NCBI GenBank assembly: GCA_023253245.1
Contig: JALRHB010000088.1
Location: 1-5,565 of the forward strand
Origin: Polynucleobacter sp.
GTDB taxonomy: Bacteria > Pseudomonadota > Gammaproteobacteria > Burkholderiales > Burkholderiaceae
Length of the DNA: 5,565 bases
Reading direction: 5' to 3'
Positions 1 through 5,565 of this stretch are shown in pieces; position 1 is the first letter of the stretch, and every line of letters begins with the position of its first letter. Made by a program: the position numbers and the translations under genes. A model generated the notes under the pieces. That model saw only the letters and a program-made list of their open reading frames with translations. It was not told where the DNA came from and made no database searches.

Positions 1-40
1 ATCCCCATCTCTTTTAAAAAAATAGTATGAGTATTAGTAT
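1..40. other. Short AT-rich gap after rimI, no gene recognised
   Basis: Read on the minus strand, the bases after the rimI stop contain three copies of ATACT spaced six bases apart (40-24), then T7 followed by A4, then GAGATGGGGAT at the edge. No GC-rich inverted repeat precedes the T run, so there is no convincing intrinsic terminator. The minus-strand ATG at 8-6 could open a further gene, or the GAG/GGGG purines could be its ribosome binding site. In related bacteria a uracil-DNA glycosylase gene often comes next, but nothing here shows it. Confidence 0.4.
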
Positions 41-565
41 TCATGCCTCTAGCTTAATCGATTTAGCCATCACCAATGCATCCTCTCGAGCGGCTGAGTC
101 AGATTGAGCGGGATAATAATTTTTACGTAAGCCAATTTGCTCATATCCAAGGCTTTGGTAAAGTCGTAAAGCACTACCATTACTCGGGCGTACTTCCAGA
201 ATGATTCTAGGCATACCTTGCTGAGCAGCCACACCCTCAATAGCACCCATCATTCGAGCACCAATACCCAGTTTTCGCAACTGCGGAGTTACCGTAATAT
301 TTAGAAGATGCAACTCATCAACAGCAGGAAATAAAACGCAATAGGCCCATAGAATTTTGGGGTCTAAATAGCTACCGGCAACACAATCGCCAAAGTTTGG
401 GCGCACACAATAAGCCCAATGACCTGCTGCCAAAGAATCTGAGAAGTTCCCCAGCGTCCAGGGATGGATATGAGATACAGATTCAATAGCTAAAACCTCA
501 TCCAAGTCAGCAGCCGTCATTGGCAGGAACGAGAGTTCAGCGGCACGGTCAAAAGCCTTATCCAT
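41..565 (-). CDS. rimI: Ribosomal protein S18 alanine N-acetyltransferase RimI (GNAT family)
   Basis: RimI acetylates the N-terminal alanine of ribosomal protein S18 using acetyl-CoA. The protein is a single GNAT domain: LSFLPMTAADLDEVLAIE (11-28), IHPWTLGNFSDSL (33-45, the usual N-terminal substrate region), LLNITVTPQLRKLGIG (87-102) with the acetyl-CoA loop RKLGIG, LEVRPSNGSALRLYQSLGY (123-141) and RKNYYP (147-152), then REDALVM (160-166). E124 and Y136 correspond to the catalytic glutamate and tyrosine described for Salmonella RimI. ATG 565 is chosen because it overlaps the tsaB stop by 8 bases, favouring coupled translation; this gives 174 residues, somewhat longer than E. coli RimI (148). 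An in-frame ATG at 520 would give 159 residues but has no visible Shine-Dalgarno. The frame is also open back to 673, deep inside tsaB, which is implausible. The pentapeptide WAYCV occurs twice (50-54 and 73-77), the second just after a short insertion before VDELHLLNI. Confidence 0.92.
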   Translation of the reverse strand: MDKAFDRAAELSFLPMTAADLDEVLAIESVSHIHPWTLGNFSDSLAAGHWAYCVRPNFGDCVAGSYLDPKILWAYCVLFPAVDELHLLNITVTPQLRKLGIGARMMGAIEGVAAQQGMPRIILEVRPSNGSALRLYQSLGYEQIGLRKNYYPAQSDSAAREDALVMAKSIKLEA

Positions 566-1280
566 GCTGTTGGCTACGCTCTTGGGCAGTAAACGCCACT
601 TTATTGCGCACATACAAGGGCTCGAGCAAATGAACATCTTGCTGCAAGCCTTGAGCCCACATCTGCTTGGCACATGCTAAAACACCCAGAGCATCAACCC
701 CAATGCGTCGATTGAGACGCGCATCAGGAAGACAATTATTATCTGACCCAAGTAAGCGCGGCCCAAATTCATTAATCGCACTACCAGCAAGGTACTCAAC
801 ACTATCAAACTCCACCAACTCTGGAGCGCTCAGTGAAATCTCGCCAATCCGCTGCGGCACCTCATCTTCTCGAACTTGATAAGGAGCCCAATAGACTTCA
901 TTCATACGCGCATCTATTGCAACCATAAAAGTGCGAGAATTTGATTCTTGAAAATGGGCGGTAAGCACCAGCTGAGATGCAATGGCATCTAGACTGGCAA
1001 CAGGCAATACGGGTAATTTTTGGGCTATTGCAAGGCCCTGCACAACTGCAACGCCCAAGCGAACCCCGGTAAATGCGCCAGGACCAATGTCGATTGCAAT
1101 TGCATCTATCTCATCAAGACTTAGAGAGGATTGATCCAATAGCCCCTCACTCCAAGGTAACAACAGCTGACTCGCACCTGATGTTACTTTTTCGTGACGA
1201 TAGGCAACTTTGCCATCATTCAAAGATAAGGCCACCGAACACCATGCACTGGAAGTATCGATGGCGAGTATATGGGCCAA
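558..1280 (-). CDS. tsaB: tRNA threonylcarbamoyladenosine (t6A) biosynthesis protein TsaB, TTG start
   Basis: TsaB (formerly YeaZ) is the non-catalytic partner of TsaD. With TsaE it supports transfer of threonylcarbamoyl to A37 of ANN-decoding tRNAs in the cytoplasm. The protein has 240 residues, normal for the family, and an ASKHA-type fold: AHILAIDTSS (2-11), DIGPGAFTGVRLGVAVVQGL (64-83, the family signature), VLPVASLDA (91-99), AIDARMNEVYWAPY (121-134) and PLYVRNKVA (221-229). The start is TTG 1280, giving the usual N-terminus directly ahead of IDTS and preceded by AGAGAG. A frame open back to another TTG at 1340 would overlap the VOC gene and add 20 unrelated residues. The histidine often seen in the HSxxLLP segment of gammaproteobacterial TsaB is absent here (GASQLLLP, 35-42), which I take as lineage variation. 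The last codons overlap rimI by 8 bases. Confidence 0.93.
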   Translation of the reverse strand: MAHILAIDTSSAWCSVALSLNDGKVAYRHEKVTSGASQLLLPWSEGLLDQSSLSLDEIDAIAIDIGPGAFTGVRLGVAVVQGLAIAQKLPVLPVASLDAIASQLVLTAHFQESNSRTFMVAIDARMNEVYWAPYQVREDEVPQRIGEISLSAPELVEFDSVEYLAGSAINEFGPRLLGSDNNCLPDARLNRRIGVDALGVLACAKQMWAQGLQQDVHLLEPLYVRNKVAFTAQERSQQHG

Positions 1281-1286
1281 TATGAG

Positions 1287-1292
1287 CTCTCT
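1287..1292 (-). promoter_or_regulatory. Shine-Dalgarno deciding the TTG start of tsaB
   Basis: AGAGAG on the minus strand lies 6 bases before the TTG at 1280, within the 16-base gap after the VOC stop (TAG, 1299-1297). No ATG or GTG exists near the expected TsaB N-terminus, so this purine run is what selects the TTG. Confidence 0.6.
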
Positions 1293-1296
1293 ATAA

Positions 1297-1761
1297 CTAA
1301 GATTGAAGACCTGCAATGATATCTGGTGGCGCTTGCACAAGCTCGATTAGGACACCTTCACCACAAAGAGGAAACTCTTCGTTACCTTTGGGGTGAACGA
1401 AGGTAATATCGTATCCAGCAGCTCCTTTACGAATTCCGCCAGGTGCAAATCGCAAACCCTGGGCAGTAAGCCACTCAACCGCCCTAGGAAGATTATCTAC
1501 CCACAGCCCAATGTGATTTAAGGGCGTTTGGTGTACAGCAGGCTTTTTGTCAATATCAAAAGGTTGCATCAAATCAACCTCGATCTCATGAGCCCCTTTA
1601 CCAATTGCGCAAATATCTTCATCCACATTTTCACGTTCAGATACAAAAGTACTTTTATAGTCAAAACCCAATAAATCAACCCAAAGTTTACGTAGACGAT
1701 CTTTATTCTCACCGCCAATGGCAACTTGTTGAATACCTAAAATTTTGAAAGGCTTAATCAT
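1297..1761 (-). CDS. VOC-family protein, methylmalonyl-CoA epimerase-like
   Basis: This is a 154-residue protein of two vicinal-oxygen-chelate (beta-alpha-beta-beta-beta) modules, about 7-68 and 80-143. The likely role is epimerising (S)- to (R)-methylmalonyl-CoA between PCC and the mutase, inferred from position and sequence. Compared with Propionibacterium epimerase recalled from memory, NHIGLWVDN (82-90) aligns with HHMAWRVDD, FVHPK (121-125) with FMHPK, and GVLIELVQAP (136-145) with GVLIELTQYP. Two of the four metal ligands are kept (H83 and E140). The first histidine is replaced by Q12 (IQQVAI where IDHVA is usual), and the ligand glutamine is replaced by D63 (EVDLMQP where QVQVMAP is usual). 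Seven extra residues or so (NEEFPLC) lie between HPK and GVLIEL. Automatic annotation may call it lactoylglutathione lyase; the C-terminal motifs fit the epimerase branch better. Whether it is active is not shown by the sequence, so no gene symbol is given. Confidence 0.8.
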   Translation of the reverse strand: MIKPFKILGIQQVAIGGENKDRLRKLWVDLLGFDYKSTFVSERENVDEDICAIGKGAHEIEVDLMQPFDIDKKPAVHQTPLNHIGLWVDNLPRAVEWLTAQGLRFAPGGIRKGAAGYDITFVHPKGNEEFPLCGEGVLIELVQAPPDIIAGLQS

Positions 1762-1767
1762 GATGTG

Positions 1768-1772
1768 CCTTA
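1768..1772 (-). promoter_or_regulatory. Shine-Dalgarno of the VOC gene, overlapping the pccA stop codon
   Basis: TAAGG on the minus strand includes the pccA stop TAA (1772-1770) and ends 6 bases before the ATG at 1761. Position and sequence fit termination-reinitiation between pccA and the VOC gene. Confidence 0.7.
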
Positions 1773-3806
1773 TTCGAAACGAATGATGAGTTGATCGACC
1801 GCAAGACTTTCACCAACATTGGCACAGATCTCAGCAACGACTCCATCTTGAGCTGCAAGTAAGGTGTTTTCCATTTTCATGGCTTCTATTGCAGCCAATT
1901 TTTGACCTGCAGTTACCTGCTCGCCAACCTTGACAGAGATATTAGTCAGCAATCCTGGCATCGGAGACATAACTAATTTAGAGGTATCTGGTGGAACCTT
2001 GACAGGCATGCGACGTTGCAACTCTGCTCCTAATGGGCTAAGCACCATACACTCAAAGTGTGCGCCGTCCAATACCAGTGCATATTTAACGCCTTTACGC
2101 TCAACTTGTGCAGTGATTTTTGAGGTGCCGTTAATGGTAGCGCGCAAACAAATCTCGCCAGGTCGCCAATTACTCACGATGTCATAACGACTAACATCGT
2201 CAGCCTCCTCGATATACACCGAATAGACATCATCCTTGAGTTCTAAACGTATCGGAATCTCTCGAACATTTTCGTTAGAGCCCACGCGGTCACCCGTTAC
2301 CACTACAAACTTCTTAGCAATGGTCATTTCATGTCCAGCCAGCTGACCATCAATCATCTGAATATGCTCAAGGTAGCGATAGCGCATAAATGCGGCTAAA
2401 GCAGCAAGGCGCTTAGGATCGGCAGGCTGAACAGAGTCCTTTTTGAATCCTTCTGGGTACTCTTCAGCAATAAAGCCAGTTGTGAAGTCACCAGAGACAA
2501 AACGGGGATGCTGCAGGAGCGCAGCCTGAAACGGAATATTCGAATGAATTCCGCGAATCACAAAGTCATTCAAAGCACCACGCATCTTTTCAATGGCCTC
2601 GGCGCGATCTTTACCATGCACAATGAGTTTAGCAATCATGGAGTCGTAGTACATTGGGATCTCACCGCCCTCATAGACACCAGTATCTACGCGTACGCCA
2701 TTAATCGCCTCAGGAGGACGGTATTTTACAAGTCGTCCGGTTGATGGCAAAAAGTTTCTAAATGGATCATCTGCATTAATTCGACACTCCATCGACCAGC
2801 CGTCAAGCTTGATATCCTCTTGCTTGAATGCCAGTTTTTCACCAGCAGCAATACGAATCATTTGCTCCACGAGATCAAGACCTGTGATTCCCTCTGTAAC
2901 AGGGTGCTCGACCTGCAGACGAGTATTCATTTCTAAAAAATAGAAAGACTTATCTTTTCCAACAACAAATTCAACCGTGCCAGCCGATTGATAATTTACG
3001 GCTTTAGCCAATGCAACTGCTTGTTCACCCATTGCTTTACGTGTTACTGGATCAATAAAGGGTGATGGCGCTTCCTCAATTACTTTTTGATGACGACGCT
3101 GAATCGAGCAGTCGCGTTCGCCTAGATAAACCACATTACCGTGAGCGTCACCTAGCACTTGAATCTCAATATGACGCGGACCTTCTACAAACTTTTCAAT
3201 AAATACTCGGTCATCGCCAAAGCTATTAAGCGCTTCAGTCCGACAAGCAGCAAAACCTTCAAACGCCTCTTTGTCATTGAAAGCAACGCGTAAACCCTTG
3301 CCTCCACCTCCAGCCGAAGCTTTAATCATGACAGGATAGCCAATGCCCTGAGCAATCTTGACAGCATCCTCGGGCTTTTCAATCGCTTCATTGAAGCCTG
3401 GAATGGTATTAACCTTCGCCTCCAAGGCCAGTTTCTTGGAAGCGATCTTGTCACCCATAGCGGCGATAGATTGATATTTAGGGCCAATAAAAACAATACC
3501 CTCTTCTTCACAACGTCTCGCAAACTGCTCATTCTCAGATAAGAAGCCATAACCAGGATGAACTGCCTCAGCGCCGGTGTCTTTGCACGCTTGAATAATA
3601 CGATCCATTACCAAGTAGGATTCACGCGAAGGTGCAGGACCGATACAGACAGCCTCATCGGCCATTTGCACATGACGTGCCTCTTTATCAGCCTCAGAGT
3701 AGACCGCAACAGTCTTAATGCCCATCTTCTTGGCGGTTTTCATTACACGGCAAGCAATTTCACCGCGGTTGGCAATCAATATTTTCTTAAACATTTTTGT
3801 AGTCAT
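1770..3806 (-). CDS. pccA: Propionyl-CoA carboxylase, biotin carboxylase/BCCP (alpha) subunit
   Basis: PccA carboxylates its own biotin with ATP and bicarbonate and passes the carboxyl group to PccB. The protein has 678 residues, the expected size for a fused alpha subunit. The biotin carboxylase domain spans about 5-450: FKKILIANRGEIACRV at the start, HPGYGFLSEN (83-92), the ATP-grasp glycine-rich loop KASAGGGGKG (162-171), RRHQKVIEEAP (237-247, with K241), EMNTRLQVEHPVTE (292-305, with R296 and E300) and R372 in GVRVD. These match catalytic positions of E. coli AccC. Residues about 460-600 are the less conserved linker that in PCC alpha subunits contacts the beta subunit. The biotinyl domain occupies about 610-678, with AMKM (642-645), so K644 should be biotinylated, 34 residues before the end. 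ATG 3806 is chosen; an internal ATG at 3794 would remove four residues. The VOC gene begins 8 bases after the stop. Confidence 0.95.
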   Translation of the reverse strand: MTTKMFKKILIANRGEIACRVMKTAKKMGIKTVAVYSEADKEARHVQMADEAVCIGPAPSRESYLVMDRIIQACKDTGAEAVHPGYGFLSENEQFARRCEEEGIVFIGPKYQSIAAMGDKIASKKLALEAKVNTIPGFNEAIEKPEDAVKIAQGIGYPVMIKASAGGGGKGLRVAFNDKEAFEGFAACRTEALNSFGDDRVFIEKFVEGPRHIEIQVLGDAHGNVVYLGERDCSIQRRHQKVIEEAPSPFIDPVTRKAMGEQAVALAKAVNYQSAGTVEFVVGKDKSFYFLEMNTRLQVEHPVTEGITGLDLVEQMIRIAAGEKLAFKQEDIKLDGWSMECRINADDPFRNFLPSTGRLVKYRPPEAINGVRVDTGVYEGGEIPMYYDSMIAKLIVHGKDRAEAIEKMRGALNDFVIRGIHSNIPFQAALLQHPRFVSGDFTTGFIAEEYPEGFKKDSVQPADPKRLAALAAFMRYRYLEHIQMIDGQLAGHEMTIAKKFVVVTGDRVGSNENVREIPIRLELKDDVYSVYIEEADDVSRYDIVSNWRPGEICLRATINGTSKITAQVERKGVKYALVLDGAHFECMVLSPLGAELQRRMPVKVPPDTSKLVMSPMPGLLTNISVKVGEQVTAGQKLAAIEAMKMENTLLAAQDGVVAEICANVGESLAVDQLIIRFE

Positions 3807-3816
3807 AATTTATCGG

Positions 3817-3823
3817 CACCTTA
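3817..3823 (-). promoter_or_regulatory. Probable Shine-Dalgarno of pccA, overlapping the pccB stop codon
   Basis: TAAGGTG on the minus strand includes the pccB stop TAA (3823-3821) and ends 10 bases before the ATG at 3806. The spacing is slightly long but usable. It supports the start at 3806 over the second in-frame ATG at 3794. Confidence 0.6.
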
Positions 3824-5353
3824 CAGAGGAATATTGCCGTGTTTACGCGCAGGATTAGTAAGTTCCTTGTCTTTCAACATTGCCAAGGAACGCGAAATTC
3901 GCTTGCGAGTTTCATGAGGAAGAATCACATCATCGATATAGCCGCGGCGACCTGCAACAAATGGGTTGGCAAACTTGGCCTTGTATTCAGCCTCGCGTGC
4001 AGCAATTTTTGCAGGATCTGATTTTTCCTCGCGGAAGATAATTTCCACGGCGCCTTTTGGACCCATCACGGCAATCTCAGCTGAGGGCCAAGCAAAGTTG
4101 ACATCACCCCGTAAGTGTTTGGAAGCCATCACATCATAGGCACCACCATAGGCCTTTCGAGTAATCAGCGTTACCTTGGGGACGGTGCAATCCGCATAGG
4201 CATAAAGCAATTTTGCGCCATGTTTAATAATGCCGCCGTACTCTTGAGAGGTTCCAGGCATAAAGCCTGGCACATCAACTAAAGTAACGACCGGGATATT
4301 GAAGGCATCACAGAATCTCACAAATCGTGCCGCCTTAATAGATGCCTTGATATCTAAGCAGCCTGCAAGCACCAAGGGCTGATTAGCTACGATACCGATG
4401 GAGCGACCTTCCATACGCGCAAATCCAATTAAGATATTCTTGGCATAGTCAGGCTGCAATTCAAAAAACTCACCATCATCCACAATCTTTTCAATTAATT
4501 CTTTCATATCATATGGCTGATTGGGATTGCTAGGAACCAAGGTATCCAAAGAAAAATCGGGCTCTTCAGTGCGCATCGCCCCATTAATCATTGGTGGCTT
4601 TTCACGATTAGAGAGTGGCAAATAATTAAAGAAACGACGCAACATCATGATCGCATCAACATCGTTATCAAAGGCCAAATCACAGACACCAGAAATAGTC
4701 GAATGCGTTACAGCACCACCCAATTCTTCGGCTGTGACATCCTCATGGGTTACTGTTTTTACTACCTCAGGTCCCGTTACAAACATATAGGAACTATCTT
4801 TAACCATAAAGATAAAGTCAGTCAAAGCTGGTGAATACACCGCTCCGCCCGCAGATGGTCCCATGATGAGAGAGATTTGCGGAATCACACCAGATGCAGT
4901 GACATTCCGTTGGAAAATTTCTGCATAACCACCTAGTGAAGCAACGCCCTCTTGAATACGGGCACCGCCAGAATCATTTAAACCAATGACGGGCGCACCA
5001 ACCTTGAGCGCTTGATCCATAATCTTGCAAATCTTTTCTGCATGAGCCTCGGAAAGTGAGCCACCTAAAACTGTAAAGTCTTGCGAAAACACAAAAACTA
5101 GACGACCGTTAATCATTCCATAACCAGTGACAACGCCATCACCGGGCACAGTTTGATCAGCCATACCAAAGTCATGGCAACGATGCTCGACAAACATATC
5201 CCACTCTTCAAAGGTTCCAGCATCAAGCAAGAGCTCAATACGCTCTCGTGCGGTTAATTTACCTTTGGAATGCTGAGCAGCAATACGCTTTTGCCCACCA
5301 CCTAATCTGGCGAGTTCACGCTTTGCTTCAAGTTGTTGAATGATTTCCTTCAT
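3821..5353 (-). CDS. pccB: Propionyl-CoA carboxylase, carboxyltransferase (beta) subunit
   Basis: This subunit transfers the carboxyl group from carboxybiotin on PccA to propionyl-CoA, giving (S)-methylmalonyl-CoA in the cytoplasm. The 510-residue length is typical for the family. Two crotonase-fold halves are visible. The N-terminal half carries NDSGGARIQEG (126-136) and MGPSAGGAVYSPAL (164-177), the first oxyanion-hole and CoA-binding region. The C-terminal half carries LVDVPGFMPGTSQEYGGII (358-376), RKAYGGAYDVM (399-409) and WPSAEIAVMGPKGAVEI (422-438). The aspartate in AYDVM (D407) appears to match the residue reported to favour propionyl-CoA over acetyl-CoA in Streptomyces PccB; that mapping is from memory. 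Start ATG 5353 is chosen for its strong Shine-Dalgarno and the usual family N-terminus (MKEIIQQLEAKR). pccA follows after 14 bases. A methylcrotonyl- or broad acyl-CoA substrate is less likely given meaB next door. Confidence 0.95.
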   Translation of the reverse strand: MKEIIQQLEAKRELARLGGGQKRIAAQHSKGKLTARERIELLLDAGTFEEWDMFVEHRCHDFGMADQTVPGDGVVTGYGMINGRLVFVFSQDFTVLGGSLSEAHAEKICKIMDQALKVGAPVIGLNDSGGARIQEGVASLGGYAEIFQRNVTASGVIPQISLIMGPSAGGAVYSPALTDFIFMVKDSSYMFVTGPEVVKTVTHEDVTAEELGGAVTHSTISGVCDLAFDNDVDAIMMLRRFFNYLPLSNREKPPMINGAMRTEEPDFSLDTLVPSNPNQPYDMKELIEKIVDDGEFFELQPDYAKNILIGFARMEGRSIGIVANQPLVLAGCLDIKASIKAARFVRFCDAFNIPVVTLVDVPGFMPGTSQEYGGIIKHGAKLLYAYADCTVPKVTLITRKAYGGAYDVMASKHLRGDVNFAWPSAEIAVMGPKGAVEIIFREEKSDPAKIAAREAEYKAKFANPFVAGRRGYIDDVILPHETRKRISRSLAMLKDKELTNPARKHGNIPL

Positions 5354-5358
5354 AACTA

Positions 5359-5366
5359 CTCCCTTA
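5359..5366 (-). promoter_or_regulatory. Shine-Dalgarno of pccB, overlapping the meaB stop codon
   Basis: On the minus strand the sequence TAAGGGAG includes the meaB stop TAA and lies 5 bases before the ATG at 5353. It is a strong match to the anti-Shine-Dalgarno complement (UAAGGAGG). It fixes the pccB start at 5353 and rejects the longer open frame that runs back to 5410 inside meaB. Confidence 0.85.
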
Positions 5367-5565
5367 GAAAAATTCATGCCCCATTGCCTCGAGCAAACGT
5401 CGTGCGGCAACTGAAGCAGCGATAGATCCTTGATTTACCTGCGCACTTAAGTCAGGTAATAGTCTTTGGACTACTGGGTGATTCTGAAAAGCATTTTTAA
5501 GACCAGCATCAATTCTTCCCCACATCCACGAACCTGCTTGCTGCTGACGCCGCGCTTGTAACTTG
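5364..5565 (-). CDS. meaB: MeaB/ArgK-family G-protein chaperone of methylmalonyl-CoA mutase, C-terminal fragment
   Basis: Only the last 66 residues and the stop codon (TAA, 5366-5364) lie in the window; the gene continues beyond the right edge. MeaB is a cytoplasmic P-loop GTPase that guards adenosylcobalamin loading and protects B12-dependent methylmalonyl-CoA mutase from inactivation. The GTPase domain is outside the window, so the call rests on the tail. It contains a basic, glutamine-rich stretch (KLQARRQQQ), then WMWGRIDAGL, an HPVV motif about 30 residues in, a PDL segment, and an alanine-rich final helix ending RRLLEAMG. This matches the alpha-helical C-terminal dimerisation region of MeaB/ArgK proteins as I remember it. 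The stop is 10 bases before pccB, and a propionyl-CoA carboxylase pair follows, which strongly supports MeaB over an arginine/ornithine transport kinase, an old name for the same family. Confidence 0.85.
   Translation of the reverse strand, partial: KLQARRQQQAGSWMWGRIDAGLKNAFQNHPVVQRLLPDLSAQVNQGSIAASVAARRLLEAMGHEFF

Noticed and set aside
12..22. Possible intrinsic terminator after rimI (T7 followed by A4 on the minus strand)
   Set aside because: No GC-rich hairpin precedes the T run; the only symmetry is the AT palindrome itself, so the transcript may well continue into the next gene.
566..673. Longer rimI reading frame starting at 673
   Set aside because: It would overlap tsaB by more than 100 bases in another frame, and the added residues are cysteine-rich and unlike the GNAT family.
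1281..1340. Longer tsaB reading frame starting from a TTG at 1340
   Set aside because: It overlaps the end of the VOC gene and adds 20 residues ahead of the conserved N-terminus, whereas TTG 1280 has a suitable ribosome binding site.
1297..1761. Glyoxalase I (lactoylglutathione lyase) as the function of the VOC protein
   Set aside because: The C-terminal motifs (FVHPK and GVLIELVQAP) and the position after pccA fit methylmalonyl-CoA epimerase better; glyoxalase I would be expected to keep a histidine at the first ligand position.
1930..2744. Plus-strand open frames at 1930-2187 and 2508-2744
   Set aside because: Both lie fully inside pccA on the opposite strand and show no recognisable domain, so they are treated as shadows of the coding sequence.
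3558..3917. Plus-strand open frame of 119 codons across the pccB/pccA junction
   Set aside because: It is antisense to two strongly conserved genes, resembles no family I know, has low-complexity composition typical of a shadow frame, and no clear ribosome binding site was seen.
5354..5410. Longer pccB reading frame starting at 5410
   Set aside because: The extra 19 codons overlap the meaB coding end, and a strong Shine-Dalgarno sits just before the ATG at 5353, which also gives the normal family N-terminus and length.

Overview
The window is chromosomal, tightly packed and read entirely from the minus strand. Six protein genes follow one another with gaps of only 8 to 16 bases and one 8-base overlap. 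No RNA gene, mobile element, CRISPR array or foreign-looking segment was seen. The base composition looks moderate, not GC-rich. The protein sequences and gene order (meaB, pccB, pccA, a VOC protein, then tsaB and rimI) suggest a betaproteobacterium of the Burkholderiaceae with a moderate-GC, streamlined genome. Polynucleobacter or a close relative is the best guess; this rests on recall of family resemblance, not on a search.

In the direction of transcription (right to left) the layout is as follows. The C-terminal end of a MeaB-type G-protein chaperone (5565-5364) enters the window. Next come the carboxyltransferase (beta) subunit of propionyl-CoA carboxylase (pccB, 5353-3821) and its biotin carboxylase/biotin carrier (alpha) subunit (pccA, 3806-1770). 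A small vicinal-oxygen-chelate (VOC) protein resembling methylmalonyl-CoA epimerase follows (1761-1297). Two translation-related genes close the run: tsaB (1280-558), for t6A modification of tRNA, and rimI (565-41), an N-alpha-acetyltransferase for ribosomal protein S18. The last 40 bases hold no recognisable gene and no convincing terminator.

The first four genes form a propionyl-CoA to methylmalonyl-CoA module. PccA and PccB carboxylate propionyl-CoA to (S)-methylmalonyl-CoA. The VOC protein could epimerise it to the (R) form. The B12-dependent mutase, expected outside the window and probably upstream, would convert that to succinyl-CoA, with MeaB protecting and loading the mutase. TsaB and RimI are a common bacterial pair and appear to ride on the same transcript.

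The window looks like ordinary core metabolism and no new system was found. The points worth a second look are the altered metal-ligand set of the epimerase-like protein, the merging of stop codons with Shine-Dalgarno sequences at three successive junctions, the TTG start of tsaB, and the physical coupling of propionate metabolism to tRNA and ribosome modification genes.
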